64,000 bases of DNA, from contig NC_030988.1 in assembly GCF_000149955.1 (NCBI RefSeq), positions 1,512,109 through 1,576,108 of the forward strand, read 5' to 3'. A model generated the notes under the pieces. That model was not told the origin of the DNA, did not search any database, and saw only the letters and a list, made by a program, of their open reading frames with translations. The position numbers were made by a program, and so were the translations under genes. How positions within the stretch are numbered: position 1 is the stretch's first letter; every line of letters begins with the position of its first letter. The DNA comes from Fusarium oxysporum f. sp. lycopersici 4287 (Eukaryota > Ascomycota > Sordariomycetes > Hypocreales > Nectriaceae). Below, in pieces: positions 44,529 through 56,975 of the stretch.

Positions 44529-45084
44529 CTATTTAATCTTAGAACGTACCTCCGATCAGCCTAATGCAAATCGGGGACTAGCGCCCCCCACAACGAACTT
44601 CAAGGCGCGTAGTTCATGAGATCTTTGTTCAGGAACTCTAGATGTTTTCTATGTGTGGTATACTTATATTAACAATGAGGAGAAACAGATCAAGACAAGA
44701 CCAGAAGCGTATTGTATGTAATTTAAGAGCCTCGGTAGAAGCAAAGGATATATACGGTAGCGTGAACCATCTTTTGGGCGCTCTCTCTAGATCCCTGCGA
44801 ATGCAAGGTACGCAATGCAGGTTCGAGAAAGGGAAGTAGTTGCAGGGTACGAGAGAACGGAATGCAGCCATGGCTGGCTGGGATGGGGACGGGTTGGGAT
44901 GATCCAACAGCCTCGTTTGAACAGAGCCGGGTTTGCTCGAGGGAGTGCGAATAGTATCTTCATGTCTGGTTATCGTAGCCTCACCGCTATGCAGGGGGCA
45001 TGGCAGCCCTTTGAATACCGGTTGTCGAAAAAGCAAAGTTGGTCGCATGTGGCTAGAACTCTGAGAAAGCATTGTTGTCTTGCC
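44529..45084. promoter_or_regulatory. Divergent intergenic region between two minisatellites
   Basis: Unique sequence between the 17-bp array and the CTCAAGCACTTC array, lying between genes transcribed away from each other (44128 and 45270). It presumably holds the core promoter of at least one. No motif could be assigned with confidence. Confidence 0.35.
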
Positions 45085-45225
45085 CTCAAGCACCTCCTCA
45101 AGCACTTCCTCCTCAAGCACTTTCTCTAAGCACTTCCTCAAAGCACTTCCTCAAGCACTTCCTCAAGCACCTCCTCAAGCACTTCCTCAAGCACCTTCCT
45201 CAAGCACTTCCTCAAGCACTTCCTT
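45085..45225. repeat. 12-bp minisatellite upstream of the JmjC-like gene
   Basis: About eleven imperfect copies of CTCAAGCACTTC, with one- or two-base length variants and T/C changes. The array ends 45 bases before the ATG at 45270, and the reading frame of that gene is open right through it. Confidence 0.85.
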
Positions 45226-45269
45226 CACGTAAGCACCCTGATAACCTAGGTCTAGCCCCAGCTACACCT

Positions 45270-46785
45270 ATGCTATTAACAAATATCACCAATGAGCGCC
45301 CGACCCAAATTACTGTCACTGGCCCAGAGGACGCACATTTAGCTGTTGAGAGACAACCCGGGATCTGTAAATGGAACCATAAGGAACCGAAATCGGAATC
45401 AGACATAGGCAGGCATGTGCGCCAAGCTCATCATTTCAGTAGAGCCCGCAAGGCACAGGATGCAGAAATTTGCCCCCATTGCAAAAAATCGCATTCAAAA
45501 AAGAACCAGTGGAGATGCCGCCCGAAGACTGGAAAACAAGGAGAGCAATTCCCAGTTGCTAGCCAACCTTTAAATGCAACTTATCCCTACAATACCCCCC
45601 AAGAATATAAAGAATGGAAAAAGAAGGCTCTGGAAGATCTCAAGAGCAGATTCTGCGCTGGCGAAGAAGCAATCACCCATGGTGAACAAACTGCCAAGAA
45701 TCTTTATTCTCATCTGGTTGGCGCTTCACACCCCAACACAGATGAAAGCCAAGGCGATATAGAAATCCGTTTTTGCACCAGCGATGAGGATTGCGAAAAG
45801 GCTGTGATCGATAGCAAGGTTCCAATCATCGCTGAAAATCAGCAGCCTCTTCAATGGAAATCAGACGAACTACCTATCAAAGAAACATTCGATCAGTGGA
45901 GACATGATGAAGATCTCATGGTATATGTGCAGCCCTCAAGCCGTCCCAGACTAAAAGAATCCTACGAAAAGCGCACGATAAGGGAGGTCGCTGAGAAATT
46001 TCTAACTGACGGGACGCCCAAGGACCCATGGAATTTGCTAGATTGTCGATGCCCGTTCCCAAACGTTCACCCGAAGTTCCTAGTATCCTATCACTGTCGA
46101 TTGCTTCATTTCATTCAAGATGGTAGCCTTAAAAACAAATCCGCTCAAAGAGACGCTGCATCAACGGTTGAGGTGTGGCAGTATAAAATGTTTGAGAAAG
46201 GCATGCTTATAGGCCAGGCGGGGGCGAATTCCGACTTTCATATTGACAGCAACGGTTGGGGCACCTGGATCACAGTTCAGCAAGGGAAGTTGGGATTTTT
46301 GTTCATGGCTAATTTCTCGAAGGAAGACAGAGAGGCTTGGAGAAAGGACCGTGGGTATAATAACGGCAAAGTTCGGTACGTGGTTTTGAGACCAAAGCAG
46401 ACCATCTGGTTCCCGCCCGGGACCGTACATGCTGTTGTTCGATTAGAAGTCACGGTTTCCATAACCGGCCACATTCTGAGATCGTGTGATATCACGATTT
46501 GGTTGGAGGTGTTGGAGACACAGCGCGACGACCCTAAGATAACCAACGAATATATGAAGGATGAAAACACTTTGCGTATGCTGGATAGCGCTCTTAATAT
46601 AATTAAGAAACGAATACAGCATGGCGACGTTGATGCGATTGGAGGATCAGAAGAAACCAAAAGAAATGTAGCAACGATAGAGGTGAGATTGCATCCTGAC
46701 TTGATGATGGGTGTTACTAACTTGAATGCAGATACTAATTAAGGTAATTGAGCGTAAAAAGAGGAATAAAAGAAAGAGAAGGTAA
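45270..46785 (+). CDS. JmjC/cupin-like dioxygenase-type protein with zinc-finger-like N-terminus
   Basis: ATG 45270 is the first in frame. The N-terminus has Cys/His pairs (DIGRHVRQAHHFSRARKAQD, ICPHCKKSHSKKNQWRC) like a C2H2-type finger, at residues about 30-75. The core resembles a JmjC fold: GANSDFHIDSNGWGTWITVQ gives the HxD iron ligands, FLFMANFS follows, and PKQTIWFPPGTVHAVVRLE supplies the distal His. Such enzymes use Fe(II) and 2-oxoglutarate to hydroxylate or demethylate proteins. A 49-bp intron (donor GTGAGA at 46683, branch TTACTAAC, acceptor ending 46731) is likely; it replaces a read-through end at 46742 with the basic tail KVIERKKRNKRKRR, a possible nuclear signal. The spliced length is 488 residues. 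Confidence 0.65.
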
Positions 46786-48433
46786 ATAGAGAAGAGATGA
46801 TGGGAATTCAAGGCCAAGTGCAATTGGTGAGGTTAGTGATTAGATTTAGGGCAATGTGAAGTCAAAAATTTGAGAAATGAAATTACTGAAGAACATTGAG
46901 CTGCGGATGGACAAGAGCAACAATAAGAAGTTCAAAGCGCGAATTGCCATTGGTACAGGCCAGGAGTCAACCTATTGGAAGCGACTACGGTCAAAAGTCT
47001 TGTTGTAATGGTGTACGAGATGGCATCAGAAGAGGCTCATGGACGATTGGTGCTGAACGTTCTTGTCTCTTGTATCTGTGTTCAGCAGATGACTTTTTGA
47101 TAATACTCAGTGCATGTAGTACCTGGCAACGATTTGATTCAGCTACATGAACGTACTAGTATAGATACATGTTCTTATTTGGGAGAGCGAGAAGCTATTT
47201 CGCGCGATTATATATGCGCCGAAACAAATCTCCAACTTGAAGAAAACATACAAAGCGATTGCGTAGATCCAGAAGACGGAGTATCGAGTCTGGAGAATAT
47301 TGATTCTTTTGTACCGTCTGCAATCACGTTAGATGGTTTCTTATAATACTTGCTGATATACTTGCGGGCAGAAAAGATCCAATAAGACTTGAAAGGCGAT
47401 TTCTTTCTGACGTTCACCGAGTGTCGTCAACTGTGAATGATTAAGATCAATGTAAAAGTCAGAACGGGCTTGCCCACCTCATTATTGAAATTACTCCCAA
47501 CCTCGTAGTCACTTGCTTCGGTATAAATATCACTTGTATCTTCGTCTAGACTCCCGACAAGGCCTACTTTTTCGAACAAATTTATAAAGATCATGATAGG
47601 ATGCTATGTCAGTATGAGACGATTCCCATGTCTAATACATCAAGAGAGTAAGATAGATTCCGGGAGGAGGTAGCCACAGTTTTTTTTATTAAAAAAAGAA
47701 GCCGCTCTGTCAGAGGATCTTGGAAGGGGAAAAGCATCCAAGATTGTGCTAAACGTGGAATTGATATGATGGCCAGATTCATGTCCATCTCGCGTGGGGT
47801 TTACACCAACGTCTGAGATGTTGCTCAATCGAAATTGGCTAGTGCGTTTCGTCTACATGGTTGTTATCGTGGTGGACGCGTGCTAATGACAATTGCCCGC
47901 TAGCGAAAGATGTCAGGGACCAGCGGGGATGATCGGCCGTTACTCTTGAGATGACACTGTATACATGACGACCTGGAGGCAACACTATGCCGCTAACAGC
48001 CCCGTGCGCCAACCTTGTTCAGCATCCTGGGTGTGGCGAGATACGATCAAAGACCCCTGTCGCGCGGGTCCAAGCTTGGAGCTGAAATGGCATTCGAGGC
48101 ACGAACGGCACATCCCACGCTTTTGTGGGTCCTGAAACGTCACCTTGCCTTATGGGGCAGAAGTGCGCGAGGTTAGATTTCGGACAAGCAACCAACAGCG
48201 CGCGGTCATGCTACATTCCATGGGTGCAGAGAGGAAAATCAAGATCATCCCCTTGATAACCATGATGTACGTAATTTCTGCAAACGAGGGGTCAATCTCG
48301 TCCCTCCGGTCTTCCGGGTTTGATGCAGAGCAGGGACTGACTTAAAATGCTGTGCAACCCGACAAGGCAGCCTGGTGGTTCGCCATGACGCAGCCCCTCT
48401 CCAAGTTCCACAAGTTCTCAGCCTGATTTCGAA
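46786..48433. other. Intergenic, no gene supported
   Basis: A 78-codon frame at 47110-47346 starts without ATG and has no partner exon. Otherwise only chance frames are present. The final 300 bases lead into the Zn2Cys6 gene. Confidence 0.4.
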
Positions 48434-51400
48434 ATGAGTACTCTTTCACTTTCAGCCGGTACTGTCCATCATAGTTCTTCCCTTCCTCCTCCAAGCTCTT
48501 CTCGGCATTGCCCTCCTTGACCTGTCTAACGTTTGTCATCGCGAACTAGAGCCCCATCCTCCTGTCCAAGACTATCACCAACAGCAACAACAGCCTCAAC
48601 ACCCACCACAGCAGCAGCACGCGCAGCAGCATCCACGTCCGCCGCCATCGCCAGCGCATCCAACGGATTACCCATACCCGCCGTACGGCCCAAGAGATCC
48701 TCCCGTAAAACGGGGCCGTACTGAGGATGGACACCAACCTAACTCGACGGGCCATGCGTCTGAAGGGATGTTGTCAACACCACATCACCCGCCGACCTCG
48801 CTCCCACCACCTCCTCCGCCTCCTGGCACATACCTTGATAATCCACCGCGACACGTGAATTATGAAGACGCGCCTTCTATGCATCCGACACTGGGTGACT
48901 ATCGTGCGCCCAGCTTCCTACCGGCTACTTCCGTACCCCATCAGACGCCCTATGAGCAACATGGAGGTTATCCTTCAATTCCTCACGAACCCTTCTATGA
49001 TGTCTATTCGTCGTCTGGCCCGGCTAAGAAGAAGAACAATCGAGCTTCTCAGGTATAAGCCTCTTGAGAATTGGAAGAGCGCAAGTTCTAACTGGAGGCA
49101 GGCATGCGACAGCTGTCGGCATCTGAAGGCCAAGTGCGATGAAATGAAACCATGCAGAACTTGCAAGGAAAAGCGAGTGGATTGCAAATACCGCGACCCG
49201 GTGCCCAAAGCGTAGGTTTCATGAAACTTTTCATTGACTTGGAAGCAAAAACTAAGATGTTTAACAGGGCGGATAAGGCTCAAGCCGACATTCTAGAATG
49301 CCTCGGTTCGGCTCAGACTTCGCTGAACTCGATCATATCGCATCTAGGGGGATTTGACCAGAGATTGGTCCAGATTGAGTCCCTTTTGTCCAAGCGTATT
49401 GCGACATCAGCTCCCGAGACGGAACTGTCAGTGGAGGACGAATACAAGCGAGCGCCAGCATCGCCTTACGTTGCCAACAGCGGTTCTGTAGACCCGTACT
49501 ATAATGGCGCCCATCGCGACCACCCATCGTCGGAGCCTATGCCACTGCGTATGATGGCTGAGGACGAGATGGAGGTAGAGCCAGGCCCACCCGTTCCCCC
49601 TGGTGAGCCCGCGATTCCCATCAATCATACGACTTTGGCAGGCCTGCTCTTGGAATGGCCTTCCATTCGGGAGCTTACAAAACATCACGTTGAGCGCGAA
49701 GGTGTTCGATACATTAGCGAATATCCCATCAGCCAAGAACAGAACAGAGGCGTTCTGATTGTTTATGGCCGAGGTGAAGATTCTCACCCATCGCGACGTA
49801 TTCGAGAACCGACCGACTATGTTAACTTGGACATGGTGGACGATTCATCCAATATGGTTTCCCCTTCGCCAGCGACTGATTGGGGCCAGCTTGGTGGACT
49901 CAGCCCTCCTGATCAAGTGGAATACAAGGGAGGCGTTTTGGTTGATGGCAATCCCGATTTCTCTGAGACGAAAGTGTGGGCGTATGTGGAAAGTTTTAAG
50001 GAGAACATTCTCAACATGCACCCTATTATTCAACCTAAGCTTTTGGACTATTGGGTCAGACACTTTCTGGATAACCTCCCAGCATCACAGCCACGTTCAG
50101 CAAAACCACAAACATCAAAGCCCACCTTTGCCGTTGGAGGAGGCTCGCAGACGGAAGAAGTTGCAGGCTCAAAGAGAAAACGATCGCCGGGGCCGGATGG
50201 CTCCGAGCCACCACCACCCGCGCCATCTCGCACTGGTCGACCAGATCGGTCCATCCACACTGCTCTAGTTCTCACGGTTCTGGCTCTGGGTAAAGTTTGT
50301 CTTCGCCGCAATAATGTGCCCGATGTCGTCCATCCTACAGAGCCTCCTTCTCATGACAGCCCAGTCATTTGCAATGGAGCCATCCCACCAAGGGCCAATC
50401 GATGCTCTGGCCCAGAATATCCATCGCACTCGCACTCATCAGGTCTTCCCTCACCAAAGGCAGAAGCGGGCGAGAACCCTGACAACTGCCCATCAATTCG
50501 TGGCATGGGTGATTCCGGCGCTGGTCACATCCCCAAGAAAAACTGCGAGGTTATTCCTGGCTTAGAGTACTTTGCATATGCTACGGATATCCTTGGCAAC
50601 CACACTGGCGCTTACAACAACATGAAGAATGTGTACGCCAACATCTTTGCTGGGTTATATCATGGCCAGCTGGGTAGACCAATGGAGAGTTTTGCTTTCA
50701 TTTACATGGCCAGCCACAAGCTGCAGGCCATTATGCGACCGTAAGTGTTAAGGCCTTCAATAAAACACAGGTAATGAGTGACTAACAAGATGCCAGGAGC
50801 TTGGACAAAATGAGACGAATCAAGCGAAATAGCGAGCTCATTCAGGAAACCGAGTACAACCAACTTGCTCTCACATTCTGGACTTGCCTGCAGTTAGAAA
50901 GTGATCTTATTGCGGAGCTTCAACTCCCTCCATCGGGGTTGCTCTCGTACGAAGATGACATGCCGCACCCCAACATGAGTCTCTTGCAAGGTTTCGACCA
51001 GCGTATCCTGGACAGCTACCCAGGACAGCTATATCTGCGAACTCATCTCAACAGAATCCACCGAATGTTCTACGCCCCTGAGGATTCGGCTAAACCATGC
51101 AAGGATAAGTTCCGAAATGTCGACCTTGTTTCTGATGCTGTCTCGGGCATGCATTGGGTCGCTCCCAGCTTCGCATTCAGAGAGGATGATCCACCCGCAG
51201 ACGATATTCTGGCTGCAAGACTGCGGGCAAAGTACTGGGGAGCTCAGGTTATCACTTACCGCCCATTCATCCGACAAATTCTGCAGTTCTCGCACTCCCT
51301 CAAGAACCATGCATCAAGCCCCAACTTTCCCAGCGTCAGCTCCGAGTTTCGACAGGATATCACTGCACCTGCCATTCACCCCAAAGCCAGAACGCATGGC

Positions 51401-51945
51401 GATATCGATCCTCAAGTTGTCGAGTTGGCCAAAAAGGGCATCAAGGCGCTTATCGAGAGCACCCGTGCCTTCCATGGTCTCGGAGACAAAAGGCCGATTA
51501 TCACCCAATGTTTTCGGCACAGCTCACGCGTGTGTCCTCCCTCCTACGAACTGCCTGCACCTCAAACTGACCACGTTCTAGGCAATGGGGCAACCTCTTA
51601 ATCTTATCAGCTGCATTCCGTGACCGAATCCTTCGCACTTACGTGGATGAAGAACTCCTCCGAACACTGTTCCACAAGACGATCCAGTTCTTGCGACAGT
51701 CGGCAACAGCAACGAGCGCACTTCTAACGGACATGCATATTCTAGAAGGCCTGCAGAGAGATCTTTTCAGCTATGATCCTCGGCCCAACTCGAGCTTCTC
51801 GAGCGGCACAAGCACACCTGGCTGCCATACTCCAAGGCCTGTTCTCATGGCTGCGCAGCCTCCGATGCCTCATCAAATGTGCGTCCAAGGGCATCTACGA
51901 TCCATGCCTCACCATTTGCAGATAAACACATCGCACCGGCAGTGA
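48434..51945 (+). pseudogene. Large Zn2Cys6 transcription factor, EBR1-like, with a one-base frameshift
   Basis: Exons are 48434-48458, 48550-49052, 49102-49211, 49268-50740, 50797-51529 and 51582-51945. All splice signals are good, and the sum is 3208 bases, one more than a multiple of three. Exon 2 is Gln/Pro-rich; exon 3 encodes ACDSCRHLKAKC-x5-CRTCKEKRVDC, a perfect Zn2Cys6 cluster at about residue 177; then come a coiled segment and a fungal-factor middle homology region (HTALVLTVLALGKVCLRRNN, YRPFIRQILQFS). Near 51508 an extra C (ATCACCCAATG) shifts the frame, and translation ends at 51601. Without it the protein would have 1068 residues. Layout recalls EBR1, a hyphal-growth regulator with accessory-chromosome paralogs; this is unconfirmed. 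DNA binding is intact; the last 140 residues are lost. Confidence 0.7.
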
Positions 51946-54920
51946 TAGGGTCGAAGATGTTTCCCACCGGGACTTGGAGATCAGTCCTGATGACTCTCAC
52001 TATCATTTTATCATAATCATCGTCATGGCATGGCATTTTGGAACTGATTCATACGCGCCATAAGAGACCACGAAGGAGTGTCATTGCTCTGAATGGTGTC
52101 TTCTGTTTCCACCAAATTTAGAACGGATCAAGGGGTCATCGCATGGCACTTGCTATTTTCTTTCCTTCTCTTTCTTATCAAGGTAATTTCGCGCTTCTAT
52201 ACTTAGAATGAATGCTGAATCTTTTTTCTCTCTATATATAAATATGAATATGCGCCTCCTGAAAACGGACAAGCCGTCCATCCGGTTGCATTGATCCTCA
52301 CACCGTGTCCGTCAGGTCGGCCCCAACAGCCAAGACATGACAAAATAGCACTGCAAAACACATTGAAGTCACACCCAGTCCGCGCGTGAATGCCATACAC
52401 TGACTTGGCCGAGGAGCTTTCGACACAGTCTCAAGCAGACTGCGTGCAAGGTCGGCATAGATGCAGCTTACAATATGTACATTCCCAAATCATCCAATGA
52501 GGACCAGAGCGACAGTGTTGGCAAATCCACTGGACCAGAGTATTGTCTGATTTGATCATTCGAAACTGGTGGGCACAAGCGTTGGCCATGTTGTCGGCAG
52601 AAGCAATGTCTTGTGTGTCTTCTAAAGGAGGTTTATAATGCTAAGGAGAAGATATTTGGCAATGTGGAAGCCGTTCAAGTTCAGGTGTGGCCGAATATCT
52701 TTGTGCTGCGGGAATAAGATTAGCCTCCAGTACAGAACATTACTCGTCATACTCACATAAGGTGATGCAGGAGGCAACGTGATAGTGACCTTAGGAGAAG
52801 CTTCTTGACACTTCCCCGATAGTGTGATAAAATATGTAAGGGAGTCGTTGATTCCTCAGTATTAAAGCAAGTCATCAGGAGGTTGTACAGATGGGATTGA
52901 ATGAGAGGAAGACCGAAGTCCGGAAGGTATGATGCAAGCATCTCTGAAGAAGTGATCAAGTATAAGGGGGATTCACAATATTTTATACGAATCAAAAAGA
53001 CAAGCGATTCCGAACAAGCATCAAGGTTCAACGTTGTTGTCTTCAGGCGGAGTCGTAATACAGAGTCTGGTGATATGTCATTGGTGAAAGTCGTCGAGCG
53101 GTAACCAGGGTCGCTAGGAACGAGGATCGAGCAACAAGGCGGTAATGTTGAAAAGGGGGTGCCAATGACGAATCGATCATCACGGGAAGGAAAGGAGGAG
53201 AGAGAAACGAATAGAACAAGCAAGGTTGATCTCGAGTCAAGGATTAGGGTGAAAGCGACGGGCAGTAAGACCAGGCCATGGATGTTTGGATGGATGGAAG
53301 GACAAGGATGATACTGAAGTCTACGTTTGACTTTTGGAATGAGCTATTAGAGCCCTAAATGCTTTGACTGTTGTGGCAGCCAAGACTAATGACACAGTCA
53401 TCTCACGACAACATGAGGCGTTCATGATCGTCCATGTGAAAACACCAAGCCTTGAAATTTTGTCAATGCTATTTGAGTTCCTCAGTAATTGTCCACTTCC
53501 AATAAAGCCAAGAGCAGCGCATCGATGAAATTGCCCGCCGTATTGATCAGTCATAAAAACCTCTATTGCCTGTTCATCTAAAGCGTGTTGTTGCTTCTCG
53601 TCTCTTACGGTGGCATATTAGTACCCCCCACCAACTTTCGTGAGCTCAGTTCACCCGCTTACACGACTTGAAAGCACGGTGCACCGGGGCTCCACAATAC
53701 ACCTTAGGGGTTGCTGCTCTGTTCAATGTGGATGCAACGGCCAATTGATCAATGCATGTGAGCGCTGTCGCGGCTCTCAACACTCGCGCTCCGCTCGATC
53801 TCTTTGCACAGCCAGGATAATTCATCGGGGAAGTGGTCGACCCATCCGTCGCCGCCGGCTGGTTCCTACACGCCGGCGGGTGGTTCCCCTTTGTGGGGAC
53901 CACCGGCCGATCCTTCAGCTGAAGGCCGGATTCGGGGTCGCGCCGTAAGATGATACGTCAATTCCGCCCCTGTCAGTACTCATACTGTACCCCTCTCCTA
54001 TAACCCCACGTACCCTTTTAGGTGTGTGTAGATGCCCCGCGTGTACCTGCGCATTACGGGTGACAGATCTCTGGTCAAACAATGACGGGGTGTTCCTTTG
54101 TCTTTTGATCACGTGTATTTGAATAGTATGGCGCGATAGATAGACAATTGAGCACCGGAGTTACTCATCAACTGTCAACTGAGATCCAGCAGGGCCATGT
54201 GGTGTTGAAGCTCAGAAGTTGATCACATAATGGGTTACCCTGCAGTAGCTCACGTGCACTAGCATGGAGGGCTAGGGTATAGGGATTGGAGATCTTACCC
54301 TACATACGAGATACTGCGCGCTTGTCGATGTATCAGAAGAGTCACAGGTGATTGGCCTTAAATGAATTAGTCTGGTGGTACCATTTCTTTCTTTGAAGAG
54401 CCTATTCTCAAGGGCGTAGCGTAGCATGTGTGAAGTGGAACACGCAGAGATGAGCCTGCATTATGGGCCCGGAGAGTAACCAGAGGAGAATTAATTTGCG
54501 CAGCGGCGCAGGATACGCAATTAGGAAGGTTCGGTCAATTCAACTCTCCCAAACCTGGTGGTTCGTCCAGCGACCAACGCTTGAAAGCGAGCCAACCGTT
54601 TGACGCAAGTCGCTCTCGAGCCGCCAAACCGGTGGACAAGACTCTCAGCCTCGATGCCTTGTTTTCGTTATCTTTTCAACCTCAAGTCATTTCATTACTG
54701 TACAACTCCGAAAGATGATCCATTTTTTTACTTGAAAGTTCAAGGTTGGTCGTCTTTGAATTGAGCATCGTACGGCAGTCGTCGTCTACCTGAATCTGTC
54801 ATCGTACAATTCCGTTTCCGCCCGGACGATCTTCTGTCGGACTAGCTAGAGCTACCCTGCCTTTTCCGTCTCGAATACTCGCCACTGAAACTCTTATTAC
54901 CACCCAAAGACCCTTCGGCC
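51946..54920. other. Long intergenic stretch, no gene supported
   Basis: A 156-codon minus frame at 52753-53223 and a 102-codon plus frame at 53640-53948 are the longest, but neither has a recognisable product. 53830-53930 is GC-rich with inverted CCGCCGG and CGCCGGCGG pieces able to form hairpins. Part of it may be 3'UTR of the preceding gene and promoter of the next. Confidence 0.4.
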
Positions 54921-55553
54921 ATGTGCTACTTTGAGCAGACTCGCTGGGCATGCGGCTACTGGCGTTGGGGCCACTATCGACAACTGTGCAACAAAGAATA
55001 CCGCATGGGCGAAACGTGCGGCCTGAAGCTTGTCTACGAAACCAAGACCGAGAAAGATGTGTGCAAAATCTGCCACGACACAGAGAAGAAGCAGCGCCGG
55101 TATGACAAGATGTGTCGAGACATTCAGCGCTGGCAGAGGGAGGGCAACCGAAATGCCACCATCGAGCGGACGTGCGGTGAGATGCAAGAAGCACCTGGTC
55201 AAATCTATCGTATGAGAGAGGAGCATGATCACAGGCTACAATTTCTTGGCCAGGTGAGTTTGAAACATGATTCTCCTTTCCTTTATGTCTATGCGCATTG
55301 AGTGAAGGGCCGCACGCAATAAGGAGAGACTGAGGTAAGGGGCAGAGCTGGACAAAGCGCACAAAGGCAGAAAGAGACCCAATGAAAGGGAAAATAGTGA
55401 CGGGAAGGCAAAACATGAGTTTGAGAGGCCTGTGCGTGGATTGGAATCGTGTTGCTGTGCTTCCTACATATGCCGTGGGCTATGGGTGTCGGAGGATGGG
55501 CATCATGGGCGACGAGACAGAGAACATGAATGGCTAACCCATCATTGCAGTAA
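54921..55553 (+). CDS. Small conserved Cys-rich fungal protein
   Basis: ATG 54921. The frame reads 111 residues to CAG at 55251-55253, where a donor GTGAGT begins a likely 297-bp intron ending GCAG at 55550; the next exon opens with TAA. Without splicing the frame ends at 55301 (126 residues). The protein is rich in Cys and Trp (CYFEQTRWACGYWRWG, CNKEYRMGETCGLKL, CKICHDTEKKQRRYDKM), suggesting metal-binding pairs, followed by a charged helix. I recall a family of such small proteins of unknown function in Sordariomycetes. There is no signal peptide, so it is not an obvious secreted effector. Confidence 0.55.
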
Positions 55554-56975
55554 AGTAGCGAGATGCCAGTACCACGGCTATGGCAAGTCGAAGCGCTTGC
55601 AACACAGCCCGCATCAAATGTTGAATGACCGGGCGTTGGTAAATGGGTCAAGTTAGCATCCTGGAGCTGAAGTGCATGTCAGGCCAGGTCCGAATGTGAA
55701 TTCATTTGTCTTGTAAGGCTATCGAACTAAAGTTGAACACACACTATTTTGGTAACAGAGCCACTGCGTCGGAGCTGGTAAGATGGCAAACCAAAATCCT
55801 CCAAGGGCACGCTGGCTACATGGCGATGCCTGGATGAGCCACCTTGGCTTCACTGTCACCGAGGCTGTTGCCAATGTACTGCTACAGTCGACAGGATTGG
55901 CCGTCTCTAGTTAGCATGTCAATTGTAGAGTCGATCAATGACATCCTGGCGTCGTCGAGTTGCGAAGCAGATTGGGAAAGGCCGAGTAACAACTCACGCC
56001 CCTTGGAACGAGCTTGAGATGGATTCAAGTCCTTGCAGCTTGATGACCGCGCTATAAAATATCAAGGCTCAGCGGCGAGGCCAGATTATTCAAGACTTGG
56101 TATGTGAAACGGGCCTTGACACGTGGCTTATCGCATGATGTATTGCGCTGGCCTTTTATCCATGCGGTCTTGTCATGTTGTTCTCCAAATACGCAAAGTT
56201 TCCCGCTGTGCTGACTCCTTGATTGCTTCTGTGTGATAAAACTTGACCATGCCTGGTATTAACCGTACTGGGAATGACTGCCGATCGTGACAGCCGGCAG
56301 AAGAGCTGGGTTCCGGTGAATGTCGGGAATGTTGACCAATTTCGCGGCCAAGCGAAGGTCTGTACCTGGGCTGCACGAGAGAGGCGCATTGCATATGCAC
56401 AATTGAGCGCCAATGCAAAATGATACGTGCAGGTACAAGCGTTGAGTGGATTACTTCCGTGTCCCCCTGGCCCATGTCGCGCGTAGAAAAAGAGTAGCGT
56501 GACGTTCTGGAGGGCGTCTGCGGATGTACCGATTGGACCCCATATCAATTACGACCCTTCAAAAAGACCCCAGCACCAACACGAATAAGCAACGACAAGC
56601 TTCCCTGTTTTCGGGGGGTAAAGCGGGAGAGAAAAGAGACAACTCTAGTGGCTTGGACTTGACAAGGATCAGCTGTTGTGGCCGCGCTGTTCGCGAGCGT
56701 GTCTTGCGCAAGACAGGAGCTTGCTTGGTAAGGGGACAGGAGGTTTCTTGAATCCCGTGAGACATTTAAAGACTGGGCTCCCCAGCAAAGGAATACATGT
56801 TTTATTACTAACGCACCCTCTCATCTTCTTGGTGGTGTTGAAATCTTTATATTCTTCGTTGTAATTGTTTCACCTCGACATTTCAGCTTCACGTCCCGTT
56901 CAACGGTGAATTCCTGGGCATTTCACTATTTGTTTTAATTCATACGCATCGGACTTCGGGTATCATCATCTCAAC
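55554..56975. other. Intergenic, no gene seen
   Basis: Minus frames at 56156-56548 and other short frames have no recognisable products. The end is pyrimidine-rich, as expected of a promoter for the gene at 56976. Confidence 0.4.

Noticed and set aside
44273..44536. 87-codon plus frame inside the 17-bp array
   Set aside because: Open only because repeat units lack stops; composition is purely the repeat.
52753..53223. 156-codon minus frame
   Set aside because: No known motif, no clear start context or splice partners; best read as a chance frame.
53640..53948. Cys/Arg-rich 102-codon plus frame
   Set aside because: Could look like a zinc-binding protein, but the GC-rich repeats explain the Arg and Cys content, and the frame lacks family resemblance.
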